A stretch of DNA of 64,000 bases, taken from contig JAVKTQ010000001.1 in NCBI GenBank assembly GCA_031460455.1, positions 1 to 64,000 of the forward strand. Direction: 5' to 3'. This document shows, in pieces, positions 1-8,467 of this stretch. The position numbers were made by a program, and so were the translations under genes. This DNA is from Sporomusaceae bacterium (GTDB lineage: Bacteria; Bacillota; Negativicutes; Sporomusales; UBA7701). The notes beneath the pieces were generated by a model. It made no database searches. It was not told the DNA's origin and saw nothing but the letters and a program-made list of their open reading frames with translations. Numbering within the stretch: position 1 is the stretch's first letter; each line of letters opens with the position of its first letter.

Positions 1-216
1 AATATCCCAGGCGGAGCGCTGCAGCAGCACACCGTTTTCAAGGGCAAGTTGCCGGCTCACCTGGACCGGCTTATCGAAAAATGCCCGGCGATCAAGGCGC
101 TTTGTGTGCCGGTCAGCAGCCTGGCGGCTACGCAGAAAGATCTGGCCGTTACCGGCAGTCCCGCGCATATCGCCTATGGCCAGGTTCTCGACTATCTCAG
201 AAAAGGAGGTAAGTAA
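1..216 (+). CDS. Phage protein upstream of tail sheath, 5' truncated
   Basis: An open frame enters from the left edge and ends with TAA at 214-216, giving 71 residues ending in LRKGGK. It sits five bases before the sheath ATG, and the sheath's GGAGGT ribosome site lies inside its last codons, so the two are translationally close. By position it is a head-tail connector or a small tail-completion protein. I do not recognise the family from the C-terminal part alone. Confidence 0.6.
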   Translation, partial: NIPGGALQQHTVFKGKLPAHLDRLIEKCPAIKALCVPVSSLAATQKDLAVTGSPAHIAYGQVLDYLRKGGK

Positions 217-220
217 ATAA

Positions 221-1681
221 ATGGCCTATAAACACGGTGTGTACGCATCCGAAATCCCCACCTCGATCCTGCCGCCCGTGCGCACCAGCGCTGGCTTGCC
301 GGTCGTGTTCGGCACGGCGCCGGTCAACCTGGCGACGGCGCCGGCAGCGGTCAACACCCCGGTGCTCTGTTACACCTACGCCGAGGCTGTAGCCGCCCTC
401 GGCTATTCCGACGACTGGGCCAACTACACCCTATGTGAGTTCATGAATTCGCATTTCTCCCTTTTCGGCGTAGCGCCCGTCGTTTTCGTCAACGTCCTGG
501 ACAGCGCTACCCACAAAACTGCGGTCACCAACTCTGCCGCGGTGCTGGTTGCCGGGCAGAAGACGCTGACCGATCTTGGCATCCTGCTCAGCTCGCTGGT
601 CGTCAAGCTCACCGAAGCCGGCCAGCCGCTCATCAAAAACACTGATTACACCGCCGCTTTCGATGACGACGGGAAGGTTCTCATCACCCGCATCGCCGAC
701 GGCGCCATCACGACCGATACCACGTCGTTGGTTGTAACCTACGACAAGCTCGACCCGTCCGCCGTCGACAAGGACGATATCATCGGCGGCATCGACGGCA
801 CCACCGGCGCGCCCGAGGGCCTGGAGCTCGTCAACAAAGTGTTCCCCTTGTTCCGACTGGTTCCGGGCATGATCTTGGCGCCCGGATGGTCGCACGACCC
901 CGAGGTCGAGGCGGTCATGAAGGCCAAGGCCGGCAACATCAACAGCCATTTCAAGGCCATCGCGGTCGTCGATATCGACAGCACCAGCACGGGCGCCGAC
1001 CTCTACAGCGAGGTCCCCGCATGGAAGACTACCAACAACTATGTCGACCCGCTGGAAATCGCCTGCTGGCCCCAGGTCAAGCTAAGCACCAAGCAGTATC
1101 ACCTCTCCACCCAGCTGGCCGGCATCATGTGCAAAACCGATGCCGCCAACGACGATATCCCGTATGTCAGCCCGTCGAACAAGTCCCTCCAGGCTAACGG
1201 CGCGGTGCTGGCGGACGGCACCGAAGTGTCGCTCGGCCCCGAGCAGGCGGCCTACCTAAACGGCGAGGGCATCGTGACGGCTCTCAATTTCATCGGCGGC
1301 TGGAAGGCCTGGGGCAACCGTACTGGCTGCTACCCGGGCGTGACCGACCCGAAAGATGCGTTTATCCCCATCAAGCGCATGTTCAACTGGATCGCCAACA
1401 CGCTGATTCTGACCTACTGGCAGAAGGTCGACAACCCCATGAACCGGCGGCTCGTCGAAACCGTCACCGATTCGAACAACATCTGGCTGAACGGTCTCGC
1501 CGCCCGCGGCATCATCCTCGGTGGCAGAGTTGCGGTTCTGGCCGAGGAAAACCCGACCACCGACCTGATGGACGGGATAATCCGGTTCCACGTTTACGTG
1601 ACGCCGCCCGGGCCGGCGAGGGAAATTGACTTCATTCTCGAATACGATCCGGCTTACCTGGCCACGCTGTTTGGGGAATAG
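221..1681 (+). CDS. Phage tail sheath protein (P2 FI-like)
   Basis: This 486-residue protein forms the contractile outer sheath of the tail, which shortens to drive the inner tube through the host envelope. The N-terminus (MAYKHGVYASEIPTS) and the C-terminal region with FHVYVTPPGPAREIDF are typical of the P2/Mu-type sheath family, and the length is within the usual 390-500 range. It starts at an ATG after a GGAGGT site at 205-210. The tube gene follows 15 bases later, the standard sheath-tube pair. The left neighbour is cut by the window edge. Confidence 0.92.
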   Translation: MAYKHGVYASEIPTSILPPVRTSAGLPVVFGTAPVNLATAPAAVNTPVLCYTYAEAVAALGYSDDWANYTLCEFMNSHFSLFGVAPVVFVNVLDSATHKTAVTNSAAVLVAGQKTLTDLGILLSSLVVKLTEAGQPLIKNTDYTAAFDDDGKVLITRIADGAITTDTTSLVVTYDKLDPSAVDKDDIIGGIDGTTGAPEGLELVNKVFPLFRLVPGMILAPGWSHDPEVEAVMKAKAGNINSHFKAIAVVDIDSTSTGADLYSEVPAWKTTNNYVDPLEIACWPQVKLSTKQYHLSTQLAGIMCKTDAANDDIPYVSPSNKSLQANGAVLADGTEVSLGPEQAAYLNGEGIVTALNFIGGWKAWGNRTGCYPGVTDPKDAFIPIKRMFNWIANTLILTYWQKVDNPMNRRLVETVTDSNNIWLNGLAARGIILGGRVAVLAEENPTTDLMDGIIRFHVYVTPPGPAREIDFILEYDPAYLATLFGE

Positions 1682-1696
1682 GAAGGGGGATAAGAG

Positions 1697-2218
1697 ATGA
1701 ATCAGGTACCTGAAAAACTCATCTCCTACCGGGTTTATCGTGACGGCGTGGACCTGGTGGGGACTGCGGATGTTCAGCTGCCCGATCTGGAGGCCATGAC
1801 CGAGACGATCAAGGGCGCCGGAATCGCCGGTGAGGTTGACAGTCCCGTCCTTGGCCATTACGGCAGCATGACGCTCGTACTGAACTGGCGGACGCTGGTC
1901 AAGCCAATCGCCTTCCTGTCGCGGCAGGAGGTTCATGCGTTGGATCTCCGTGGGGCAGTCCAGGTGATGGATGCGGCAGCCGGGGTTTACAAGGTCGTGC
2001 CGATCAGGGTGGCCATACGGGCTACCCCGAAGAAAACCTCGCTGGGCAAGTTTGACGTCGGCGCACCGATGGAGAGCAGCAACGAGCTAGAGGTGTCCTA
2101 CATCAAGGTTTCAATCGACGGCGCGGACGTCATCGAGATCGACAAGTACAACTACATCGCCAAGATTGACGGCGTGGATGTGCTCGCCGACGTCCGATCG
2201 GCGCTGGGTCTGGTTTAA
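1697..2218 (+). CDS. Phage major tail tube protein (P2 FII-like)
   Basis: This 173-residue protein builds the inner tube that runs inside the sheath. The sequence begins MNQVPEKLISYRVY and contains the beta-rich segment around AGIAGEVDSPVLGHYGSM, as in the P2 FII family, whose members are about 170 residues. It directly follows the sheath gene and is followed by a strong hairpin at 2227-2250 before the chaperone gene. That placement could keep tube mRNA abundant relative to downstream genes, as stoichiometry demands. Confidence 0.9.
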   Translation: MNQVPEKLISYRVYRDGVDLVGTADVQLPDLEAMTETIKGAGIAGEVDSPVLGHYGSMTLVLNWRTLVKPIAFLSRQEVHALDLRGAVQVMDAAAGVYKVVPIRVAIRATPKKTSLGKFDVGAPMESSNELEVSYIKVSIDGADVIEIDKYNYIAKIDGVDVLADVRSALGLV

Positions 2219-2226
2219 GAAAAAGG

Positions 2227-2250
2227 GGGGCTCCGTAAAAACGGGGCCCC
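2227..2250 (+). terminator. Hairpin between tube and tail-chaperone genes
   Basis: GGGGCTCCGT (2227-2236), loop AAAA, ACGGGGCCCC (2241-2250) form a 10-bp stem with one G-T pair. The T-run after it is weak (TACTTTACG), so it is more likely a partial terminator or an mRNA-processing/stability element than a full stop. The tail genes clearly continue beyond it. Confidence 0.5.
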
Positions 2251-2273
2251 TACTTTACGAAAGGGCTGTGAAC

Positions 2274-2549
2274 ATGAACATTAAGTTTGGCAAAACCCAC
2301 ACTTTCGAAGGTAAGGAGTACAAGGACCTGAAGATCGACCTCGACGGCCTGACTGGCAAAGACCTTGTCGACGCTTCTCGGGAGGCGCGTCTTCTGGGGG
2401 ACGCGGGGCAGGTGCAGGAGTTTTCGGCCGTTTACCTCGCCGTCGTGGCCGCCAAGGCCGCTAAGGTACCCGTCGACATGATCCTCTCCCTTCCCGCCAA
2501 GGATTTCACGGCGGTGAAAACGGCGGTGCAAAATTTTTTATTAGCATAG
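2274..2549 (+). CDS. Tail assembly chaperone, short form (P2 gpE-like)
   Basis: This 91-residue protein (MNIKFGKTHTFEGKEYKDLK start) belongs to the phage tail assembly chaperone type found between tube and tape-measure genes. It is thought to coat the tape measure during tail assembly. ATG 2274 was chosen over an upstream in-frame start because it opens the conserved part and leaves the 2227-2250 hairpin outside the gene. The last codons run over a T-rich slippery stretch, and a second frame continues for 57 codons, so this is the zero-frame product of an E/E' pair. Confidence 0.82.
   Translation: MNIKFGKTHTFEGKEYKDLKIDLDGLTGKDLVDASREARLLGDAGQVQEFSAVYLAVVAAKAAKVPVDMILSLPAKDFTAVKTAVQNFLLA
2531..2540 (+). 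other. Programmed -1 frameshift slippery site
   Basis: In the zero frame the sequence reads A AAT TTT TTA, giving two overlapping X-XXY-YYZ heptamers: AAATTTT at 2531-2537 and TTTTTTA at 2534-2540. P2 E/E' uses a similar T-run. Slipping back one base joins the 91-codon chaperone frame to an open frame ending at 2713. Confidence 0.75.
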
Positions 2550-2713
2550 ACCTTCCCGCGGGAGACCCCGGCTCGTTGCTCAGAGTCGTGTGTGTCCGAC
2601 TGGCCAAGGCGACGTATACTCCGGCCACGGTCTGGTTCAACACACCGATATTGGAGCTGGCGCAGTGGGTAGACGCATCGATTAAGGTCGCGTGCGAAAA
2701 GCCGACCCGTTAG
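2540..2713 (+). CDS. -1 frame extension of the tail chaperone (E' part)
   Basis: After slipping at TTTTTTA the -1 frame encodes 57 more residues (ISIDLPAGDPGSLL..., later VWFNTPILELAQWVDA) and stops at TAG 2711-2713, 15 bases before the tape measure. It has no start codon or ribosome site of its own, so it should be made only as the C-terminal half of an about 146-residue fusion. The aromatic plus LxxW pattern resembles C-terminal extensions of tail chaperones that bind the tape measure. This is inferred from frame, position and precedent in P2 and lambda. Confidence 0.72.
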   Translation: MSIDLPAGDPGSLLRVVCVRLAKATYTPATVWFNTPILELAQWVDASIKVACEKPTR

Positions 2714-2728
2714 AAAGGATGGTGCCGA

Positions 2729-4810
2729 ATGGCCAGTAAAACTTACGAAATAGCCTTCAACCTCGCCGCTAGGCTCGGCAGTTCGTTCAGCAGCACCTTC
2801 TCCGGTGCGTCGCAGCAATTGTCCACCCTGCAGACCAACGTCAAGAGCACCCGGGCGGCGATGCGCGAACTGGAGATGCAGCAGCGGAAAGGTATCGTTT
2901 CCACCCTGGAGTATGCGGCAAGTTATGAGAAACTGACCGCGCAGCTCTATAAGGCCGAACAGCTGCAGACGAAACTGGCCAAGGCAGAGGTGATGCAGAG
3001 CCGGCTAAAGAACTTCCGTGGGCAAGCGGTCGCAGGATTGGCCGGATCGGCAGCTGCTGGCGCCGTTGTGGCGGCGCCGGTGCTAGCGTTTGCTAAAGCC
3101 GAACAGAGCGCTACAGCGTTAAAAGCCGCAATGATGGACTCCACGGGAAGCGTGGGAGAGAGCTTTGCGAAAATCAATAGTTTGGCCGTCGAACTCGGTA
3201 ATAAATTACCGGGGACCACGAGCGACTTTCACGATTTGTTCCGGGTGATGCTTCAAAATGGCATTGCAGCGGAGCAAATCCTGGGCGGTGTCGGTCAGGC
3301 AGCCGCCTACCTCGGGGTTCAATTGAAACTTCCCTACGAAACGGCTGGCCTCTTCGCTGCGCAAATGCAGAAGTCAACCGGGACGGCCGACGCCGACATG
3401 ATGAAATTTATGGACACGGTCCAGCGACTAACGAATCTCGGCGTTAAAGCCGACGACCTCAACCAGGCGTTTTCAAAATTCGGGCCTACGATGTCTGTAC
3501 TGAAAGCGCAGGGTCTGGACGGAGCGAATGCTTACGGTACACTGCTTGCGATGCTGACGCAAGTCGGCATGGAGGGCGGTTCCGCAGGCAACTCTCTCGG
3601 CAAAGTTTTCCGGGCCGGTTTCGACGAGAAGAAGCTCGGGAAGGCCAATGACTCTTTGGCGGAATTCGGTATGTCGCTGAAATTTACGAATGAGCGGGGC
3701 GAATTTGCAGGACTGGACAATTTCTTCACGCAAATGGAGAAGCTGTCGACACTCGACACCACTACACGAGTGGGTGTCATTAAGGAATTGTTTGGCGACG
3801 ACGCCGAAGTGTTGCAAACCGTTAACATTATGCTTGAAAAAGGACGAGCCGGATATGATGCGTTGCTTGCGAAAACGGCAAAACAGGCAAGCCTCGAACA
3901 ACGGGTAAACGAGCAGCTAAAGACTATGACGAACACCTGGGATAGTCTTGCCGGTACCGTAACAAATCTTGTGGCTGCATTAGGCGGCCCGCTGGCCGAG
4001 AAGCTGAAACCCATTCTTGATGCGGCCAACAGTCTCGTAGGTGATCGCCTCATGCCATGGGTTGAGAATAATGCAGGTCTAGTCGGTACGCTGGGCGCGA
4101 TTGCCGCGGGGGCCGTTACCCTGAGCGCTGCCTGGTGGGGCATGGGGCTTGCGGCAGCAACAATACTGGCGCCGATGATTACGTTTTATAAATGGATGTT
4201 CTTGGGCAGGACAGCCATCGACGGCACGGTCATTGCTTCCAGGGCAGCCATCATCGCGACGCGGGCCTGGACGACCGCTCAGTGGCTGATAAACGCGGCC
4301 ATGGCAGCTAATCCCATCGGGCTCGTTATAATTGGCGTTACGGCCCTGATCGCTGCCGGCTGGGCGCTATACAAGAACTGGGACACGGTAATTTCTTGGC
4401 TTGAAGAAAAGTGGAACAACCTCAAAAACTTATTCGGCGCCGGCATAAACGTCCCGGTCAGTATGCCCGTCGCTGGCGGAGTCGGCGACATCCCGGTTAT
4501 CCCCCACGCCGCCGGCGGGATATTCTCCCGGCCACACGTCGGTCTGCTCGCCGAGGCAGGGGTACCGGAATCTGCAATCCCTATCGACGGCAGTAGCCGG
4601 TCGCTGGGGCTGTGGCAGAAAACGGGGGAGATGCTGGGCGCGTCGGCGGGCGGCGGCGGTACTTTTACCGCCACGTTTGCACCGGTCATCCAAGTGGGCG
4701 ACAGCGCGAAGGCGTCGGATGTGCAAAAGGTACTCGACGATGAGCGGGCAAAATTCCGTCGTATGTGGGAAGACATGATGCAGGAAGCGAGGCGGCTCAG
4801 CTATGCCTAG
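2729..4810 (+). CDS. Phage tail tape measure protein
   Basis: This 693-residue protein sets tail length and helps DNA enter the cell. The N-terminus has predicted coiled-coil character (residues about 25-90, rich in Q, E and K). An Ala-rich hydrophobic stretch lies at about 100-120, and the TP901-type core around FHDLFRVMLQNG and GNSLGKVFRAG follows. Long hydrophobic segments occur at about 450-490 and 520-555, as expected for the region that inserts into the membrane. It follows the E/E' genes and overlaps gene X by eight bases. It is shorter than P2 gpT (815), implying a slightly shorter tail. Confidence 0.9.
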   Translation: MASKTYEIAFNLAARLGSSFSSTFSGASQQLSTLQTNVKSTRAAMRELEMQQRKGIVSTLEYAASYEKLTAQLYKAEQLQTKLAKAEVMQSRLKNFRGQAVAGLAGSAAAGAVVAAPVLAFAKAEQSATALKAAMMDSTGSVGESFAKINSLAVELGNKLPGTTSDFHDLFRVMLQNGIAAEQILGGVGQAAAYLGVQLKLPYETAGLFAAQMQKSTGTADADMMKFMDTVQRLTNLGVKADDLNQAFSKFGPTMSVLKAQGLDGANAYGTLLAMLTQVGMEGGSAGNSLGKVFRAGFDEKKLGKANDSLAEFGMSLKFTNERGEFAGLDNFFTQMEKLSTLDTTTRVGVIKELFGDDAEVLQTVNIMLEKGRAGYDALLAKTAKQASLEQRVNEQLKTMTNTWDSLAGTVTNLVAALGGPLAEKLKPILDAANSLVGDRLMPWVENNAGLVGTLGAIAAGAVTLSAAWWGMGLAAATILAPMITFYKWMFLGRTAIDGTVIASRAAIIATRAWTTAQWLINAAMAANPIGLVIIGVTALIAAGWALYKNWDTVISWLEEKWNNLKNLFGAGINVPVSMPVAGGVGDIPVIPHAAGGIFSRPHVGLLAEAGVPESAIPIDGSSRSLGLWQKTGEMLGASAGGGGTFTATFAPVIQVGDSAKASDVQKVLDDERAKFRRMWEDMMQEARRLSYA

Positions 4811-5018
4811 CACATACACGACCGTCCAGGGCGACGCCTGGGACATCATAAGCCTGAAAGTCTATGGCACCGAAAAGAGTATGTCGACGCTCATCGAAGC
4901 CAACCCGGCACACCGTAACACCGTCATCTTCGCGGCCGGGGTGCTTTTGACCGTCCCCACCAGGTCGGTCTCGGCCATCCCCAGCAGTGTCCCCCCGTGG
5001 AAAAGGGGCGTGGAGTAG
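4803..5018 (+). CDS. Tail protein X (LysM-like)
   Basis: This 71-residue protein of the P2 gpX type has one LysM-like fold. The start TTVQGDAWDIISLKVYGTE and the later IEANPAHRNTVIFAAG match the DxW..I..k.Yg...-l-ANP pattern of the family. It is thought to act at the tail tip or baseplate near the D protein. It overlaps the tape measure end and ends exactly where the D gene begins (TAG followed by GTG), so the three are translated together. Confidence 0.88.
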   Translation: MPSTYTTVQGDAWDIISLKVYGTEKSMSTLIEANPAHRNTVIFAAGVLLTVPTRSVSAIPSSVPPWKRGVE

Positions 5019-6107
5019 GTGGAGTCCCGGCGCGTGGAAGTCAGCCTGACCTATAATCACACGAAAGTATCCAGCGACATCGCCCGGTTCCTGCTCTCCC
5101 TGACCTACACCGACAACTCCAGCGGCCAGGCCGACGATCTGCAGATCACGCTGGAAGATCGCGAACAGCTCTGGGCAAACGGCTGGGTACCGGAGAAAGG
5201 CGATACGATTTCGGCGCAGCTGACGGCGCTCAATTTCAACGGCGAGGGCAGTCGCGAAAAACTCGACTGCGGCTTCTTCGAAATAGATGACTTCGAAATG
5301 GCCGGACCGCCCAACATCGTGACAGTCAAGGCGGTTTCCGCGGCCGTCTCAGCGGCCCTGAGAGGCGAGGAGAATACCCGTGCATGGGAGAACATCCGCC
5401 TCCGCAACATCGCCCAGGACATGGCCGCCAAAGCCGAGATGGGGCTGCAATACCTGGCGGAATACAATCCGCTATATAAGCGCCGGGACCAGACGGAACA
5501 GTCTGACCTGGCGTTTTTGCTCGAATGCTGCGAGAAGGCCGGGCTGGCGCTAAAGGTGACCAACGACAACATCGTTATTTTTGACGAGGAGCAGATGGAA
5601 GCCCAGGACCCCGTGATGACCATCGAGAAGGGAAAAAGCAACGTCCTCCGGTACCGGTTCAACTCGCGCAGCCGCGACATCTACCGAGCCTGCGTCGTTC
5701 AGTACAAGGATCCGTCGACCGGCCAGACATTCAAGCATATTTATGAGCCGCCGAACGCGCCGGCGACCGGCCAACTGCTCAAGATCAACGAGCGTGTCGA
5801 GGATGCCGAGGAGGGCAAGGTCCTGGCCAGGAAGCGTCTGCGGGAGAAAAACTGCAAGGAGAACATGGCCAGTCTGACTCTCGTCGGCGACGTCCGCCTG
5901 GTTGGCGGGGTGACCGTCCTGGTAAAGGGGTGGGGATCGTTTGACGGCAAATACTACGTCACCCGCGCGCAGCATTCCCTGAACGGCTACACCGTTGCCA
6001 TCGACATCCACAAAACCATGGAGTACGCCCTGAACGAAGCCAAGACCATTGTCATCGAGAAGAAGGCCCGCAAGCGGACACGGAGGCGGAAGTGGTATGA
6101 CAAGTAA
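5019..6107 (+). CDS. Late control D / baseplate hub protein
   Basis: This 362-residue protein is of the P2 gpD family (gp27-like hub), which joins the tail tube to the baseplate spike. The sequence runs from VEVSLTYNHTKVSSDIARFL through DLQITLEDREQLWANGW to a basic C-terminus (KKARKRTRRRKW). The start is GTG at 5019, immediately after the gpX stop; no closer ATG fits. It overlaps the next gene (spike/V) by 11 bases. It is typical in length for the family. Confidence 0.88.
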   Translation: MESRRVEVSLTYNHTKVSSDIARFLLSLTYTDNSSGQADDLQITLEDREQLWANGWVPEKGDTISAQLTALNFNGEGSREKLDCGFFEIDDFEMAGPPNIVTVKAVSAAVSAALRGEENTRAWENIRLRNIAQDMAAKAEMGLQYLAEYNPLYKRRDQTEQSDLAFLLECCEKAGLALKVTNDNIVIFDEEQMEAQDPVMTIEKGKSNVLRYRFNSRSRDIYRACVVQYKDPSTGQTFKHIYEPPNAPATGQLLKINERVEDAEEGKVLARKRLREKNCKENMASLTLVGDVRLVGGVTVLVKGWGSFDGKYYVTRAQHSLNGYTVAIDIHKTMEYALNEAKTIVIEKKARKRTRRRKWYDK

Positions 6108-6579
6108 CTTCAAATTCGTGCGCTACGGCGTGGTGTCGGGCGTCGCCGCCGATCGAGTCCGCGTCGCCTTCGAGGACGAGGACGGCCTGGTCAGCGACTG
6201 GCTGCCGGTTATCGTGCCGAACACCAAGGGAAATAAGGACATCAAGCCCATGGACGTGGGCGAAGACGTCGTTTGCGTATTCTTGCCGAATGGAGTGTCG
6301 TCCGGGTTTTGCCTCGGCGCGTTCTACCGCCAGGGGAACCCCCCGCCACACGCTGACGTCAACGTGCGAAGCGTCAGGTTCTCCGACGGTACCATCGTAT
6401 CATATGACCGCGAGACCCATGTCCTGGACATAAAATGCGGCACCGGCACGGTTAACATCGTCGCCGGTGGCAACGTCAACGTGACCGGCGACGTGATCGC
6501 CGACGGGATAAGCCTGAAGCAGCATGTGCATCCGGAGAGCATCGGCACCCAGACCGGGCCGCCGTCGGGAGGTGCGTAG
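6097..6579 (+). CDS. Baseplate assembly protein V (spike)
   Basis: This 160-residue protein is of the P2 gpV type, the trimeric puncturing spike at the tail tip. An OB-fold-like start (NFKFVRYGVVSGVAADRVRV) is followed by VVCVFLPNGVSSGFCLGAFY and a beta-helix-like C-terminus with repeated G-x-V units. ATG 6097 follows GGAGGCGGA and overlaps gene D by 11 bases; an upstream in-frame start is not needed. No enzymatic domain is visible. Next to W and J it completes the baseplate core. Confidence 0.88.
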   Translation: MTSNFKFVRYGVVSGVAADRVRVAFEDEDGLVSDWLPVIVPNTKGNKDIKPMDVGEDVVCVFLPNGVSSGFCLGAFYRQGNPPPHADVNVRSVRFSDGTIVSYDRETHVLDIKCGTGTVNIVAGGNVNVTGDVIADGISLKQHVHPESIGTQTGPPSGGA

Positions 6580-6580
6580 T

Positions 6581-7045
6581 TTGGCATTAGGGACTTTGGG
6601 CGATATCGCCTTCGAAGTATCAACGGAAAAGATCCGCACTTTTCATAGGCTGCGGCGGCGCGGCAGCGCCAGATTCGCTACCCATGATGTTCTCGGGAAA
6701 AAGCCGGTTAAGGAATTTATCGGGCCAGGCCTGGAAAGCATCGGATTTACGATGTTTTTTTCCGTGTCTGCGGGCCTTAACCCGCTGAACGAAATCAAGA
6801 AGCTTCGCGAGCTTCGAGACAAAGGCGATCCCCTGGAACTAGTTATCGGCGGCGCGGCCGCGAGCGAAAACCTGTGGGTAATTGAAGAGGTTTCCGAAGA
6901 ATGGGTACAGCTCGACAATAAGGGCAACCTGTTGTTTGCGAGAATCGACATCGACCTCCAGGAGTACCCGCGCGATTCTGACGCGACCGCCACGGCTACC
7001 AACGCCAGCGCCGCAGCGGCGAGCGGAGAGGAGGAATCTGGGTGA
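6581..7045 (+). CDS. Phage tail protein U-like (P2 gpU)
   Basis: This 154-residue protein belongs to the gpU family, which caps the head-proximal end of the tail or stabilises the tube. Core features are MALGTLGDIAFEVSTEKIRT, the conserved FIGPGLESIGFTMFF and IDIDLQEYP near the end. TTG 6581 is preferred because GGGAGGTG lies seven bases upstream; a GTG at 6572 is an alternative. The gene sits between V and W, not between tape measure and X as in P2, a common rearrangement in Firmicutes phages. Confidence 0.82.
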   Translation: MALGTLGDIAFEVSTEKIRTFHRLRRRGSARFATHDVLGKKPVKEFIGPGLESIGFTMFFSVSAGLNPLNEIKKLRELRDKGDPLELVIGGAAASENLWVIEEVSEEWVQLDNKGNLLFARIDIDLQEYPRDSDATATATNASAAAASGEEESG

Positions 7046-7359
7046 GCGAATTCGACGTGACGGCGACGCTGGACAAAATCGACTTCGGCGCCACTGGCGT
7101 GAAGGAAATCCTCCAGAACGTCCGGACCATCTTGACTACGCCGATTTACAGCGTACCCCTCGACCGGCTTTTCGGCCTGGACGCCACCATGCTGGACGAA
7201 CCCCTGCCGGTCGCGCAGGCGAAACTGACCGCGAAGGTCATCGCCGCTGTGCATAAATACGAGCCCCGTTTTCGGGTGACAAGGGTGTTGTATGACGGCA
7301 ACGCCATCGACGGCGTACTCCGGCCGACAGTGAGGGGGAGGATCGTCAGTGGAGTTTAA
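7042..7359 (+). CDS. Baseplate protein W (gp25/GPW family)
   Basis: This 105-residue protein is of the GPW/gp25 lysozyme-like family, which forms part of the baseplate wedge and links to the sheath initiator. The conserved segment ILTTPIYSVPLDRLFGLD is diagnostic. The start is GTG 7042 overlapping the U stop (GTGA), and the end overlaps gene J by 11 bases. Despite the family name it is structural; no catalytic residues are evident. Confidence 0.9.
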   Translation: MSEFDVTATLDKIDFGATGVKEILQNVRTILTTPIYSVPLDRLFGLDATMLDEPLPVAQAKLTAKVIAAVHKYEPRFRVTRVLYDGNAIDGVLRPTVRGRIVSGV

Positions 7360-8467
7360 AAACTTGCCTCAGATTACTTTCGCTGAGCGCTCGGCCGCGG
7401 TGACCGAGGCGGCGCTTATTGCGAAGTACAAGGAGAAAACGGGCAAAACCCTGTACCCGGGCGACCCGGTGAGGCTGCTGCTGGAGGCTGTGGCGTTTAT
7501 GTTCGCCCAGATCCGCAACGAGATCGACTACACTGGCAAGCAGAATCTCCTGGCGTATACCGCCGGAGACAACGAGGATCATCTGGGCGTGTTGGTCGGC
7601 ACCGATCGCCTTCAGGCGGCCGCCGCGACCGTGACGCTGCGGTTTACGTTGTCTGCTGCCCAGGCCGGGGCGGTAATCATACCGGCCGGCACCAGGGCGA
7701 CCCCTGGGGAAAACCTGCTGTTTGCCACCACGGCGACGGCGACCATCCCGGCCGGCCAGACGTACGTCGACGTCGACGCCGCCTGCACCGAAAACGGCGC
7801 GAAGGGGAATGATTATGCTCCCAGCCAGATCAACAAGATCGTCGACCCCATCCAATGGGTGGCGTCGGTGACGAACACAACCACCAGCGAGGGCGGCGCT
7901 GACATCGAAAGCGACGACGCTTACCGCGAACGGATCAGGCTGGCACCGGAGTCGTTTTCGACGGCCGGCCCCGGCGGCGCTTACGAATACCATGCGAAAA
8001 AAGCGTCGGCGCTGATCGTCGATGTCTCGGTTATCTCCCCTGAGCCCGGCACGGTCGAAATCCGCCCCCTGCTGAGCGGCGGCGAAATTCCCGGCCAGGA
8101 GATTCTGGACGCAGTGACAGCCACCTGCAACGACAAATCGGTGCGGCCGCTGACCGACCTTGTCAGCGTGCTCGCGCCTACGGTTGTGTCTTACGACGTC
8201 GACGCGACGTACTGGATCGACAGCGACAACTCCACAGTAGCAGCGACCATTCAGGTGGCTGTGGAGCAGGCTGTGGCGGACTGGGGGCTTTGGCAGAAAT
8301 CAAAGCTAGGCCGCGATATCAACCCGTCGGAGCTTAACAGGCGCATGGTCAACGCGGGGGCCAAACGGGTGCTGATAGCGTCGCCGGCATACACCCCGCT
8401 GCTAAAATCCCAGGTGGCCGTCGCTGGTACCGTCGCGGCGGCATTCGGAGGTTTTGAGGATGGCTAA
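7349..8467 (+). CDS. Baseplate J family protein
   Basis: This 372-residue protein is of the P2 gpJ/Mu gp47 baseplate family, the wedge piece that connects hub and fibres. The family segment AGTRATPGENLLFATT, followed by the later TTTSEGGADIESDDAYRERI and GPGGAYEYHAKKA, is present. GTG 7349 overlaps W and is supported by AGTGAGGGGGAGG upstream. Its stop overlaps gene I by eight bases. Length and motifs are complete. Confidence 0.93.
   Translation: MEFKNLPQITFAERSAAVTEAALIAKYKEKTGKTLYPGDPVRLLLEAVAFMFAQIRNEIDYTGKQNLLAYTAGDNEDHLGVLVGTDRLQAAAATVTLRFTLSAAQAGAVIIPAGTRATPGENLLFATTATATIPAGQTYVDVDAACTENGAKGNDYAPSQINKIVDPIQWVASVTNTTTSEGGADIESDDAYRERIRLAPESFSTAGPGGAYEYHAKKASALIVDVSVISPEPGTVEIRPLLSGGEIPGQEILDAVTATCNDKSVRPLTDLVSVLAPTVVSYDVDATYWIDSDNSTVAATIQVAVEQAVADWGLWQKSKLGRDINPSELNRRMVNAGAKRVLIASPAYTPLLKSQVAVAGTVAAAFGGFEDG

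Noticed and set aside
431-949. Long minus-strand frames inside the sheath and many other genes
   Set aside because: Shadows caused by high third-position GC; no ribosome sites or recognisable domains.
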